Of a stretch of 64,000 nucleotides of DNA, positions 1-12,879 are shown piece after piece; position 1 is the first letter of the stretch; every line of letters begins with the position of its first letter. Below the pieces are notes generated by a model. It worked only from the letters and a program-made list of their open reading frames with translations. It was not told the DNA's origin and did not search any database. A program made the position numbers and the translations under genes. This DNA comes from Micropterus salmoides (Eukaryota > Chordata > Actinopteri > Centrarchiformes > Centrarchidae): the NCBI RefSeq assembly GCF_014851395.1, contig NW_024041262.1:17351671-17415670 (forward strand), written 5' to 3'.

Positions 1-1140
1 CCAAAGTGAACGTGAACCATGTGATTTCAGAATCCATGTCAAGAAACAAGTAGGAAACATACATGCATGTTTATTCTTACATACTTACTGTATTTTTATA
101 TGTTTAGATGAAAAGCTTATAAAATTACATAGTGAAATACTAGTGAAGGGTACACATATAAATGCCTTAAAATAAAGTGATGCAAACTGTTTTCCACCAT
201 TCCTGCCAGATGTTATATTCTATAAATGTTTAATGTTTTACCTCTGATGTTAATATTTCTACTTGGTGTTTGCTGTCTAATCTCAGTGATACATGTAGAA
301 GAATGTAATATTTGTCATGTTTTATTCAGTCAGTTTTCTCTTCATCTCATTCATAAAAAGTAACTAATAATAATCCCTGTGAGTAAATCCAGCTGCTATA
401 TGTATTGTACCATGATTGTACCATGATAAATTAATGTTACACTCATCCATGATAATATTTTTGTGAACTGTAATTAATGTGTAACACGTCATTGATAGGG
501 AGAATAAATATGTTTTAAGGCATTTAATATTCAATGAATGTTCAATGAAAACTATTACGTTTATAATTATAAAAAAGAAAAGAAAATGCTCATTTATTTT
601 TTTAAGGCTACAGTAATATTTTGTTGGTAGAAGACATTGTAAACTGTAGTTGTAATGAAAATGAAAATGTCGTGTGGCAAAAACTGACACAATTACAGAA
701 ATAAAATGAACTTAACACCATTATATCTATTAGTGTCTGTGTTTTCTTTTCAAATCAAAGCCTTGCCTAGCTAATTTTCTAGCTAATATATTATTCTCAA
801 ATTAGTTTGGTGGCACAAAAAAAGAGGACATCACAGTAAAAATGAAATGCTGTGTTGTTGTCTGGGTGTTTAATCAATTTGTGCCATTTGGTGGTTTACA
901 GCACATAGAGCCTCAACTAAAACAAAACGAAGTTGATATGCTCTACTTATGCTGGAAACAATTCAACACAACAATTTCAATACAGTATGGCCTGATGGTA
1001 CCTTCCACCTTCCTGGATTTAGTTTAGTTTTGTTGTTAACAATTGTAAAAAGTCACATCCAGAATTAGGATATCATAAACACAAGAACAAACTTACTCTC
1101 TTTAAAGCAACATTGGTATTCTCAGTATGGATATTAAGGC
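1..1140. other. Intergenic, no gene recognised
   Basis: AT-rich spacer. Open frames here are short and show no family resemblance or splice-linked partners. I see no RNA gene or transposon end. Confidence 0.5.
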
Positions 1141-1149
1141 AGAGGTTGT

Positions 1150-1870
1150 GAAGTGACCGGAGAAGACGTCAGAAGAAGCAAGGAAGAGAAAAAGTGAGAG
1201 TAACTGAGCAAGAGACCGGACAAGAGTAAACATTGGACTGGTTTTTCCTCATTGGCATGAGCTAAAAGAGCTGATAGAATGCAAGATAGAAGCCGAGCTG
1301 GCCTTCTTGCTGTGGACTAGTCAGTAACAACTTGTTAGCCGGCTTGCTATGTCTTATGTTGTTGCACTTGCTTGATGTGTTAGCAAAGGTGTCGACTTGG
1401 CACCGGCGTCGAGCAGGCACTTACAGTAACATTACCAATATCAAGTGTGATATCTAGTAAGTTTGCTAACATCAACTCGAGATTTATAGCTAGCGGCAAG
1501 TGATCGAGCAATATTATGTAACTTTTCTACCATAAAATAACAGCTGGTGGAGAGCAGCGCCAGTGTTGTGCCGGAGCAGGGCAAGTGGCCAACATAACCA
1601 GCAGCCTCTTTGGACAAAACACTAGCTAATGGCAGAGGTGAAGAGACCAAAGAGTGCATTGACGGGAAAAGCTAAGAAGAGAAAAGGACAGTGACCAACC
1701 AAGAGGCTTCTGGACATTGGCGAGAGCTTCATGAAATAAAATGCTGCAAGACTGATGCCGAATTGGCATTTTTCTGTGTACACAGTTGAATAAGTAAGTA
1801 ATATTGCTATGTCTTGTGTTGTCGCAATGTCTTAATGTTTGGATGTGTTAGCAAAGTTGGCAACTTGCTA
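1150..1870 (+). repeat. Pair of diverged direct repeats, possible transposon remnant
   Basis: Two stretches (about 1150-1400 and 1640-1870) share an ordered set of similar segments: a purine-rich Lys/Arg-coding stretch, a segment that reads as ELIECKIEAELAFLL in one copy and HEIKCCKTDAELAFF in the other, and a shared tail containing gctatgtctt and gatgtgttagcaaag. Both copies have in-frame stops. They look like two decayed copies of a dispersed element that once encoded protein. I cannot name the family. Confidence 0.4.
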
Positions 1871-1960
1871 GCTTTTGATCATAAATGTAATCATAACAAA
1901 CACACATATACAGCTGTCCTTATATACAACAGCATTGAATCACGGGGGGCACCAAATCGC

Positions 1961-2004
1961 ACAAAAAAAAAAAAAAATATTAATAATAATAATAATTTTA
2001 AAAA
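1961..2004. repeat. Poly(A) run followed by short AAT repeats
   Basis: A run of about 15 A is followed by several taa/aat units. This is simple-sequence DNA, possibly the A-rich tail of a retroposed copy. Confidence 0.6.
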
Positions 2005-2900
2005 GGTTGCTTTATTTATGTTTTCAAACATAATGCTAAGCTAAAATGGTTGTGAAGTAAACCCTAACCATGATGAACAGTCTCAAGCACAACTGTAAAT
2101 GGAGAAACAACTGGACTCATTTGCACAGTGTTGTCTGTTTTTAGCATGGCCACTTCACTAACACAGTCCCCAACAGATGGCCTCAATTCACTGGCATCTG
2201 ATGAGGTCTTCAGGGAGAACCCCGCATTTATTTCTCCATTGGTTAAACCACTGAACTAGGTTGACCAAGTGGCCAAAAAACACTAACATTTAGTCAAGCT
2301 TCTGGGAACTGGTCCAATTAAATTTGGATCACAAATTTGTCTGCCAAATGAGTGAATGTAAATGTAAATGTAAATTGGGATGAAACCATGAATCATGCAG
2401 ACTCATCTGGATTAAAGTGTGTTGGTGGTAACATGCAAAAACTGTTCCATGATATTGCTTATCATAGTCTCACAAAGAGTCTAGCTGAACTAGATTTGCA
2501 CAAACTATATTTGCATTAAAGCACACAAGTAGGCAATACACGTCAATACATCAGCAAATTAATTTGCAAGCAAATATGATAAACAGCAAGCATGCAGTTA
2601 TACGCTCACCATGAAGCATGTAGCAGACTCTAATCCATTTGTATACAGTCGTAGGGGCAGCAAGCTAAGTAAAGCAAACAAAGTAGCAAATGGGACATGT
2701 CTCCAGCTCCTTCTGTGGGATTGAAGGCCTTTTCAGAATAAGTGCAATCGATCTTCGCCAGGATTTTCTCCCACCTGGACATGCCCAGAAAACTTTCACA
2801 GGAAAGCGTCTAAGAGGCATCCTGATCAGATTCCCAAGGAACCTCAACTGGCTTCTTTTAATTCAAAGCAGCAGCATTTCTCATTCTAGGCTCCTTTCTA

Positions 2901-4533
2901 CAGTGGGTACGGAAAGTATTCAGACCCCTTTAAATTTTTCACTCTTTGTTTCATTGCAGCCATTTTCCAAAAATCAAAAAAGTTCATTTTAGTTCTCAGT
3001 AATATACACTCAGCACCCCATCTTGACAGAAAAAAACAGAAATGTAGAAATTTTTGCAAATTTATTAAAAAAGAAAAACTGAAATATCACATGGTCATAA
3101 GTATTCAGACCCTTTGCTCAGTATTTAGTAGAAGCACCCTTTTGATCTAATACAGCCATGAGTCGTTTTGGGAAAGATGCAACAAGTTTTTCACATCTGG
3201 ATTTGGGTATCCTCTGCCATTCCTCCTTGCAGATCCTCTCCAGTTCTGTCAGGTTGGATGGTAAACGTTGGACAGCCATTTTCAGGTCTCTCCAGAGATG
3301 CTCAATTGGGTTTAAGTCAGGGCTCTGGCTGGGCCATTCAAGAACAGCCACGGAGTTGTTGTGAAGCCACTCCTTCGTTATTTTAGCGGTGTGCTTAGGG
3401 TCATTGTCTTGTTGGAAGGTAAACCTTCGGCCCAGTCTGAGGTCCAGAGCACTCTGGAAAAGGTTTTCGTCCAGGATATCCCTGTACTTGGCCGCATTCA
3501 TCTTTCCCTCGATTGCAAACAGTCGTCCTGTCCCTGCAGCTGAAAAACACCCCCACAGCATGATGCTGCCACCACCATGCTTCACTGTTGAGACTGTATT
3601 GGACAGGTGATGAGCAGTGCCTGGTTTTCTCCACACATACCGCTTAGAATTAAGGCCAAAAAGTTCTATCTTGGTCTCATCAGACCAGAGGATCTTATTT
3701 ATCACCATCTTGGAGTCCTTCAGGTGTTTTTTTAGCAAACTCCATGCGGGCTTTCATGTGTCTTGCACTGAGGAGAGGCTTCCGTCGGGCCACTCTGCCA
3801 TAAAGCCCCGACTGGTGGATTGCTGCAGTGATGGTTGACTTACTACAACTTTCTCCCATCTCCCGACTGCATCTCTGGAGCTCAGCCACAGTGACCTTTG
3901 GGTTCTTCTTTACCTCTCTCACCAAGGCTCTTCTCCCCCGATAGCTCAGTTTGGCCGGACGGCCAGCTCTAGGAAGGGTTCTGGTCGTCCCAAACGTCTT
4001 CCATTTGAGGATTATGGAGGCCACTGTGCTCTTAGAAACCTTAAGTGCAGCAGAAATTTTTTTGTAACCTTGGCCAGATCTGTGCCTTGCCACAATTCTG
4101 TCTCTGAGCTCTTCAGGCAGTTCCTTTGACCTCATGATTCTCATTTGCTCTGACATGCACTGTGAGCTGTAAGGTCTTATATAGACAGGTGTGTGGCTTT
4201 CCTAATCAAGTCCAATCAGTATAATCAAACACAGCTGGACTCAAATGAAGGTGTAGAACCATCTCAAGGATGATCAGAAGAAATAGACAGCACCTGAGTT
4301 AAATATGAGTGTCACGGCAAAGGGTCTGAATACTTATGACCATGTGATATTTCAGTTTTTCTTTTTTAATAAATTTGCAAAAATTTCTGTCTTTCTGTCT
4401 TTTTCTGTCAAGATGGGGTGCTGAGTGTACATTACTGAGAAATAAAATGAACTTTTTTGATTTTTGGAAAATGGCTGCAATGAAACAAAGAGTGAAAAAT
4501 TTAAAGGGGTCTGAATACTTTCTGTACCCACTG
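2901..4533 (-). mobile_element. Tc1-type DNA transposon with long inverted repeats, 1633 bp
   Basis: The element is flanked by TA dinucleotides (2899-2900 and 4534-4535), as expected for Tc1/mariner insertion. The ends start cagtgggtacggaaag and finish with its near complement. Inverted repeats of about 215 bp (2901-3117 and 4318-4533) each carry an outer and an inner copy of a gtattcagaccc motif, the IR/DR arrangement of fish Tc1 elements. A transposase reading frame lies between them on the minus strand. The two arms are very similar, which suggests a fairly recent insertion. One frameshift in the transposase makes this copy probably non-autonomous. Confidence 0.93.
3118..4156 (-). pseudogene. 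Tc1 transposase, broken by one frameshift
   Basis: The frame opens at the ATG at 4156. The N-terminal part (4156 to about 3730) has the paired-type helix-turn-helix region, with segments such as KVSKSTVASIILKWK and a GRP motif (RAGRPAKLS). The C-terminal part (about 3738 to 3118) holds the DDE catalytic domain: [15 protein letters not shown] and [11 protein letters not shown], a DD34E-type arrangement. The two parts lie in different frames. The break coincides with a run of seven A on the minus strand (3727-3733), where one A appears extra. Otherwise the length, about 345 codons, is normal for the family and I see no internal stops. The function would be cut-and-paste transposition of the surrounding element. 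Confidence 0.92.
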
Positions 4534-4535
4534 TA

Positions 4536-7500
4536 TATGTCTATGTTACTCACACCTTCTCCCTAGGGGAGAGCCCATACACCCTGCCAAGGAAACTCAT
4601 TTCAGCCACTTCACATCATATGTCATAAGGCCTCCCCAATTATACAAAAGTTAGATAAATGAGAGAAGGTTTTTTTCACGCAGAAATACTTTGTTTGAAC
4701 ATGGCCTTAGAATCACAGAAAGATTTGTCCCATTTCACTGTATTACATGGGTCCATACTAACTAACTGAAATATTATATAGATGTTAATTCTCCTACTGA
4801 GTGATGTCATGTGAATTCACTTGCTAAATGAATACAATTACAGGAGATTAATATCTTAGTTTCATAAACCTATGTGTCTTATTCTGTTTGTCCAGGCTGA
4901 GTTTAGGCATTGAAGACTACTGCACGGAAAACATGTCACACTGCTGTGCAAGTCAACTCACAGTTCTAATGCTGGCTGCCCAGCTGCGAGTCTATTGACA
5001 GAACATTAAGCTGGGTCATCTGAAGCCAGTGCTAGCGGCGACTCATGCTTTCACTGCGTGAGGAGCAGCTAGTGACAAGCCTTGGCGTTGAGATCAATGG
5101 CGGAAGCCCACCTGGAGATGGATGATGGGAGTACATTACCTCTAATAAGTGTCTGCCATGCTGCAGACAGAGACAGAGCCTTACCTGCTGGCTGCTATCG
5201 ACTTAAGAGGGGAGCAGAGCTGTCGATCCAGATTACCTCCTCCCTGGTTAGGGGTCTGCCAGAGTCCAAGAGAAATGAAAGGCCACTGAGGCTGGGTTTT
5301 TACCTCAGCTGAGAATGACAAAAGCAAAGCAGAGGCAGTGGCTATGCACGTTAAGACCCTTGTACATAGAAACATTCCCCTCAATAGGTAGAATCCCTAG
5401 GAAGGGTGAGTTACAAAGAGATCCACTGCCATACAATGAGACCTTTAAGATGATCACAGCAGGAACAAGGCCATGATTTGAGTTGGTATACTCATTCAGA
5501 AGTGTAATTTGCTTTTAATCATGAAATATGGAAACAGCAAATACCTTTAAACAATGATAATAGTTCTGAAAGAGAATTTACAAGGCAACAATTAGTAAAA
5601 AAGTAGCTTACTACGCTTACAGCTGACCAAAGAACATGCTCCAAAACCCATAAGCACGTCAGCTCTCACAAATCACCTCATGTGCTATAATCACTAATTG
5701 TAGTGAGACTCTGTAATTGTACATGTGCACATTAATCAAAGAAAAAAACTGCTACATGATTACAATCTGACTCCATTTAAAAAGCAAATTAGTTACAGTG
5801 AACCTGTCATCTAAATGTGTCCCTCACATTATTAATATTTTAAGTAATTCAGAAGCCATGTTGCAGCCATCTTTGAACATGAAACTGAGGTGACAATTTT
5901 TCTCTAAAATGGAACAGGAAAAATGTCTCATTATCTTGTGTTTCAAATGTTGACATTTAAGAGGAAATTCAAAGATAGCACTGTCATTCTTACAATCTTT
6001 CAATTAAAGCTGAATCTTTATTATAACTGTCTGTTTTCACTCATAAAGGCGTTCTGATAATGGCCATTCTGGCATTTATGAGGAAACTGCTCCCAGGGCA
6101 GAAGTTACATTTACACACCATCTTGGAGCCTAATTGGCCAAGAAGCAAAGCCCCATTAAATAATACGCCTCAAAGCAGTATATGCCAAGAGCTGAAATGA
6201 AGTACTTCCATAGAGCCTGTCCTATTTAAGTCAGGTGTAGATAAAAGCACTGGTACGGCCATGACAGAATCTTGTGCATTTCAGTGTCATATAGTGACTG
6301 AGTGTCTTTTTAAATGAGTCAGAATTAAGAGGTATGTGAAGAATTTGTTTCCATCACATAAGAGAAGAATTGCCAAAATACAGCATGAACTGGTCATACC
6401 TTCTGAAGAACTGCAGTATAATAATTTCATAGGAACTGGAATTATTCTCAAATGAAAATATTAAAATGACTGCAGTCATAATCACACATTATTGCTTATC
6501 ACCACAGTAGAATAGCCAACTTCAAGCTCTTCACTTTAGCGACTGTCAACTGTTTCTTCAGCTGTTTTGAAATCGTATAATGAGGCTCTGCTGTATGACA
6601 ACATGACACCTACTTATCTCAAAGTCGACTGCTTCTAATTTTTTTTCCTATTTACTCCCTGTTCAGCGCAGGTACTGTTTTCTCATGGTTTCTAAACAAT
6701 AATCCATCCCCGGGCCGCATATCAGCAGTGGAACAAGCTACACTACTGTAAACATAGTACCTAAACAGTGTTGGCAACGTATGATTCATTTTCTGATTGG
6801 AAGATCAATAACCAATTTGAAGATGACCTGGTGGAGAGGATCCAGATTGCGGGGCTGTGTTTCAATGTGCAGTGTAAATCTCGGGTGGTGGATGTGCGTC
6901 TAGGCCTGCCACAGCTCCTGCTTTGGCGAATGATTTATGCCCCCTTCCTGCGACATGTTCTGTAGCGGTTGGGCTCTCACCGAACGGCCAGAGCTAATTG
7001 GAGTGGCCTCAGTGTGAATAGTGGGGATGGTAAGCGAAAGGGTCAGGGTGTTACACATAGATAAAGCGCAGAAAGTCATGATTGGTATGGAGGACAAAAA
7101 TCTCAACATTAATCATTAGATTTATCAAGCATTATCATAAGCACACTGTTCATCTGAAAGCTGTAAAAAAGCCTCAACTTCTCTTAGGCACACACATGCA
7201 CTTACTTGATCTGAGCGGAGTCAAACAAAGAGAAAAGGAGGGAGAAAGTGAGAAGTCATGGCTGGATGTGAGTTGAGAAGGTAAATGGTTGTGCCAGGCA
7301 ATCATCTTAAGACCAGAGTCAATCATCCACAAAAGCACTGCGAAGAGACAATCGCTTAAATTCTCTCCTCACATCGGAGTAACAACCCCTCGTCCGCCTG
7401 CACGGCCTCCCAGTTCACATTGAGAGCAGCTCTGAGAGCCAGTTGCATAAGTGCCAAATTTGAATGGATTCAAGGCGACAGGAAGGATAAAAGTTAGATG

Positions 7501-10500
7501 GAAGGAACTCATTAAGAGCGCTGCACTCTCCTCTCAAACCCCATCTTGGTAATGCAGAGAAATTTGTCAAATGGCCATGAGTTCTGAAGGGTATCTCATA
7601 ACGCTTGACAAGTAAAAACAACCACCAGGTAGCTAATAGCTACACAAGGCAAATAAAAAGGAATGAGTTTGCATGCATGTAGGCTTCATGGCTCTGGTCA
7701 TGTGAGACACATACTTTGCAGAAGGCAATTCTCTCACCCCCTAAGTTCCCCAAACAGATATGTTCTGCTGCCAGGCCAGATGTGAGATGGAGGGATTGTT
7801 GGTGCTAGGAAAAGGGGTTGATTGAAGAGAAGATGAGTGAAAAAAAAAGGTGTGCTTCATTAAGTGCTCAGTTCCCAGGTGGCCATCTGTCCCAGTAGCG
7901 TTGTCCCTGTGGAGCAGAGCTGTGTGGGGTGGAAAGGAGATGAACAGAGGCCTGCAGTGAGCAGCAACAGCATCCGCGAGCCCACAGCTGCCACAGACTC
8001 CATCACTCTCAGGACTCCAGTAACTAAACCACACGCCATGGAGGAGTGCCCGCTGCCTTTGGTCTCCTTACGGTTACCAATTAAGAGGAACGAACACAGC
8101 TTCAACAGAAGGGAGAGCTGAGGTGTATTTATTCACTTGTTTGGTGAAAGAAGAGACAAAGGCTATTTTGATGCTGATGGGCTTTTTTTGCTTCTGCTCT
8201 AAAGGAACAAAAAGAGACTTTTTAAAGTTTTATATGGTTATTTTGCCAGAGTGTGGTTCACAGCTTTTCCATCCTTGTACCACATTTGACTGACCAGAGC
8301 CACCACAATCTGGCCTATGTGAAAGTCGTCCAAATCCTGCCGCTCGCAAATTTTTCCTGCTTCTAACATTTCAGCTATGAGGACACTGTTGACGGTCACA
8401 AGTGAGCTTTACTTGTGTTATGGCTGTAATATATATAATGTTCACTTGCTGCCTAAGAAATCCCACCCACATAAAGGTGCAATGATAATGAGATAATCAG
8501 TGTTATTCACATTCCCTGTCAGTGGTCATAATGTTATGGTAGTAATGTTATTTCAGGAGAGTTAAAGGGCATTATGCATTCCCTCATACAGAACATTCAA
8601 ATCATACACTATTTCAATATCAGAAACAATAAGACAACAACCTACCCCTACTGGTGAAGCACAGTCGAAATACAAACATCATCATGGGGACCGCACACAC
8701 TATGATCAGCAAACGCATTATGCTGCATAGTTCACAGAGGAGTTTCTTCTGAAATAAACTTACTCTGACATGATATGATAAGAGGCATTATGAACTTAAT
8801 GGGCCACACAGCTGTGAAGTAATATGGTATGGCCACATTTCGCGGGTTTGGCTCATGTGCTTTCTGTGCATTCCTGAGCTCATTTGTGTTTATATACTTC
8901 CAGGGGACTGTAAAGGTAGACAAAAAAAGGAGCAGAGGAGAACGCTGGAACTGTAAAGTAATGGTCCATCTTTAATGAGCGGCTGGGGACCGCAATATCT
9001 GGTGATTGAGAGGGACCCTCTGCTGAGTTTCTGTCACAGTGGAAAGGCTCATCCTAAATCTCGCTCTTATTGCTTCGAGCAGTGCAACAGTATTTCACTT
9101 CAGAGACAGAACTTCAGGTTTTTATGGGTGTCTGGGTAATTGAACAGCAGGAGGAAAAAGGTCTAATCCACTTATCCTCAAAGGAAGTGCATCCAGAATA
9201 AATGACTGGTGAATTAATACTGGTATTCTCTCTTTACCCCCGCTCTGTTGACTTTCACTCGTAGCAGTTTCTCAGTAAGATATGTTTGTGGACCAGCAAT
9301 GTTAGGCACTAGAGCAATGGTATAATCAAAGATACATGTGTCCTGGTGCAAATAAGCCTGTCAGTTTGGCTACAAGATCATATCAGAGGACAGGACTGAG
9401 GAATGTTGGCACTGCCGCTTTATGGCCCCTGAAACCACACTTGTCAGGGAAACTGGCACACAAGACAGTGCTGATGGGCACGACAAATAGGCTTTGTCTC
9501 TGTAGTTTACAATTCCCCAACAAAGAGACAGACTTTCTATCATTACAGTCTCTAAACTGACTCGCAATATATCAGCTGACAAAGACTCACTATTGCTTTT
9601 GCCAGTGGGAAGGCAAAAATACAGCATAACATAATACAACTGCAAAATCAAACAAAAGTTTTAGCAGGTGTATGAAGCAACATAATTATTCAGATTGTGG
9701 CAGAGATCACAATATGGACATCAAGGTGCTTGGGCCACAACATGATCCTACTGGACACATAGCATAATATTACCAGATTTTCATCTGAATACAAAAAAAG
9801 TCTAAATTGCTATCCCAGGGAGGTGTAAAAAAACAAAGCAGTTATTCCTCTAAATGCAAATATGTTCAGTTTGGAATTATCAATGTGCATTTTCACACAG
9901 GCCCTAGCACCAAATCACTTACTTTTTTTCTTTCTTAATATATCCTCTTTATTCAAAATTAAGTACTCGATCACAAGTAAGTGCAAAGATAAAAGAATCT
10001 ATCTATGCACTTCTCATCTCAATTAGAAATCACAAACCCCCCAGAGTAATGATACTTGCAATCACTTTAGCATGTCTCGTGTATGTTTTGATTAAAAAGG
10101 ATGTCTCTATAAGGACTGGAGGGCTCTGACAGATGAAATCCAATTAACATTCAGTAAAAAAATGGCCCTGCAGGGATTCCCTTTCTAACCAGGAAATCCT
10201 CAACCCCCTGTGCAGCCTTGCTGACGAATCAACTGTGCTTTCAACACACTGTAATAACAGTTTTGTCACAGAAAAACAGACAAATATTAATAGATTGGTT
10301 CCTTAATTCATCTGTGAGTAACAGTCAAGGACACACAAACAGCGGTCTTAAAAGAACTCATTTGCTCGTGCCTTTCTTTAATGCTCCACATACATCCTGT
10401 CCAACTTCTAGGAAAGGGGCCGTAGCATTGTGTGCTGCCACCCTAACAGTGACAGCTCCATAACAAACCTCAATGCACGACAGAGCCTAGAGGTCCACTC

Positions 10501-10754
10501 TGCCAAAGCTACTCAGAAAAGCACTAAAGGCACATGCAGACAGCTCCCTCCTCTCTATGGACAGACACACACAGAGTCGACCTGCGACACGTGACAGGCC
10601 CTTCCCTCAAGCCGCTCGGTTCTGCTATTCCCAACAGTCCACTGTCACAAAGTCCTCACATACATGAAGCAAACAACATATCAAGTGCTTTGAGACTTCA
10701 GACTTCAGGGAAAGATCCTGGTTGAGCGTGACCACAAAAGCATTGATTAATCCC
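4536..10754. other. Intergenic, no gene recognised
   Basis: About 6.2 kb with no exon recognised by homology. Open frames of 60-97 codons (for example at 6768-6965 and 7741-8034) lack codon bias, domains or splice partners. The stretch is fairly mixed in composition and largely free of obvious repeats, so it could hold conserved non-coding elements, but one sequence alone cannot show that. Confidence 0.5.
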
Positions 10755-10875
10755 TTTTTTTACATTTACATTTATTCATTTAGCTGACACTTTTATCCAA
10801 AACGACTTACAATTGCTATTTATGTCAGAGGTCACACGCCTCTGGAGCAACTAGGGGCTAAGTGTCTTGCTTAAG
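10755..10875. repeat. Dispersed fish repeat with 'ttttatccaaaacgactta' core
   Basis: The stretch contains tttattcatttagctgac followed by cttttatccaaaacgactta and then a gcaactaggg...cttgcttaag segment. This order is familiar from a very common teleost interspersed repeat. I associate it with V-SINE-like or MITE families but cannot settle which. Confidence 0.6.
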
Positions 10876-12760
10876 TCGTGTGTCAAGTTAATGTCAGAAT
10901 AATGAAGAAAAAAGTCCAGTGCCAACAGTTGTTTAACCAACAGTCCAAAACCAAAAAGATATTCAATTTACAATGATAAAAAAGAAAGGAGGTTTGGAAC
11001 AAGTCACTGGCATTTCTGCTTGATAAACAACTACTCCATCATCAAAATAGTTTCCAACACCTGACTAATAAATTAATTGACCAATAATTATCAGCACAGC
11101 ATTTAAAAAAGTAAAATACAAACTCAAACTTATTCGCTTGACTTTGTTTATCTCACAGTTAATGAAGGTTGACATGTGTTAGAACCTAATATCCTGAAAA
11201 TGATCAAGGTGAAAAGCCAGTAAAATGTCTCCTTTGAAATGTCTGGGAAGCATCTGTCTCTGGCACCTTTGAAACCCAGAGAGAGACATCTGTCTGATGT
11301 GGTAACATGCCCAAAGTACCTAAGATCAACATATATGTGTACATCTATACATCTCATTATTACATGTGGTCCTATGCAAATAAAGGTAAATAATTTAAAA
11401 TATTTTAAAAACAAAAATAAAATGTGTGTTTCATATTCCCTAATAAGCTTCCTCCACTATCAAATCTTTGCCAGGGAACAGAATATATTTTTCTCTTTTT
11501 GAAATTATGATTGGTCTTGTGCGGACAGGGAACAGATGGTGTTATCTACCTTGCGGGTAGAGGGAGCAACAAGTGTGCAATTAGAGGGCTGAGGAGATAG
11601 CTTCAGTTCAAAACAGATAAACCCTGGAAAGTAAACCAGTTCAAAAATATAGCACAAAATTACAAGTTCATACCTGGTGCATTTAAAGTTAAATCTGATG
11701 TCTAGAAGGCTAATATATGGTAAAAATGAAATCAGCAGGCGTACTTGAAAGCTAATGAACAGTTTATGCAATTTTAAATGGTCAGCAATACGTGGACTGT
11801 CCCTAAATTAACAGGTTTTGAATACACACTTGGAGGTAATCATCCTTCCACAATTGCCTATCTAGCCCCCTTAACATGCTGAGGTTGGAAGTTTCATAAA
11901 GGAAAATGCAGATTGTAAGAACTCAGACGCTGGATTTCAAATGACTTTAAATCAGAAATGACACCACAGTAAGTAGTAAGTAGCTAGCTAATCATTTTTT
12001 CTCTCCTATATATCCTTCAAGGGTTTCTTCTAGACAGGTTTTCATGGCGATTAGGCTACTGCTTACTCTTGGGTGCAGCAATGGCCTTGCTCCATCTTTT
12101 ATTCAACCTGGTTCTGTATCAATCACATGACACTCCGGTGATAGATAGGCAATCTAATAACACTAGGAGCAAAAGTAACTTCACTCACTCAATCCTTGAC
12201 CTTATGGAGCGAGCAGTCAGTTTGGTTAAAAGCTACAGCTATCACATAAAAATGGATTTTTCCTTTGGATCAATTGCAGTGGAAACATTTGAACTAAAAT
12301 GGCCATAGAAAGCTGTCACTAATAAATAATTGCTGTTGCATTGGATTTATACAGCGCCTCCACCTCTTCCAGAGCAGCCCATATTTAAGATTGTTTTTTA
12401 CTACAGGCTATTTAGACCCAAGCAAAAGACAATGCAAGCAGGTTTTTGGAGCAATGAAGGAACTGCCTTTGGATGAGGAACCATCTCAGCATGTGTAGAG
12501 CCGGAGGAGAGGCACAATTACCATCAAACGATGGCGGCTTTGGCGCCGCACAGGACACAGAGGAAGCGGTGAGACATTTAGGTCATGCTGAGTTCAAACA
12601 TGCTCCCAGCTACAAGCAGTGAGAGTTGAGTACATTTACAGACACAGCAAGATTTGTTAAACGTGACAGTACAAAATTGATTTAACAGAAGAGCAGTGTT
12701 TAAAGAAGAAGCACGACAAGGCGAACATCCTGTCTACAAAGGAATATTATGGTCCACTGA
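10876..12760. other. Intergenic, no gene recognised
   Basis: I see no convincing exon, RNA gene or transposon terminus. Short frames such as 11239-11502 and 12069-12308 have no recognisable similarity. Confidence 0.45.
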
Positions 12761-12879
12761 TGGTTTATTGAACTTGCTAAAATATTGATTAAAGAAAATA
12801 TTGATGGGTGTGTGACCGAATACTGTCTTTTGATTGTTTTGATGATTAGTGTTTGGACCGCAATTGTATTTCCACAGCT

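Noticed and set aside
2690..2992. 100-codon plus-strand frame ending in the Tc1 repeat
   Set aside because: It runs across the transposon boundary and into the inverted repeat, so it is not a conserved gene.
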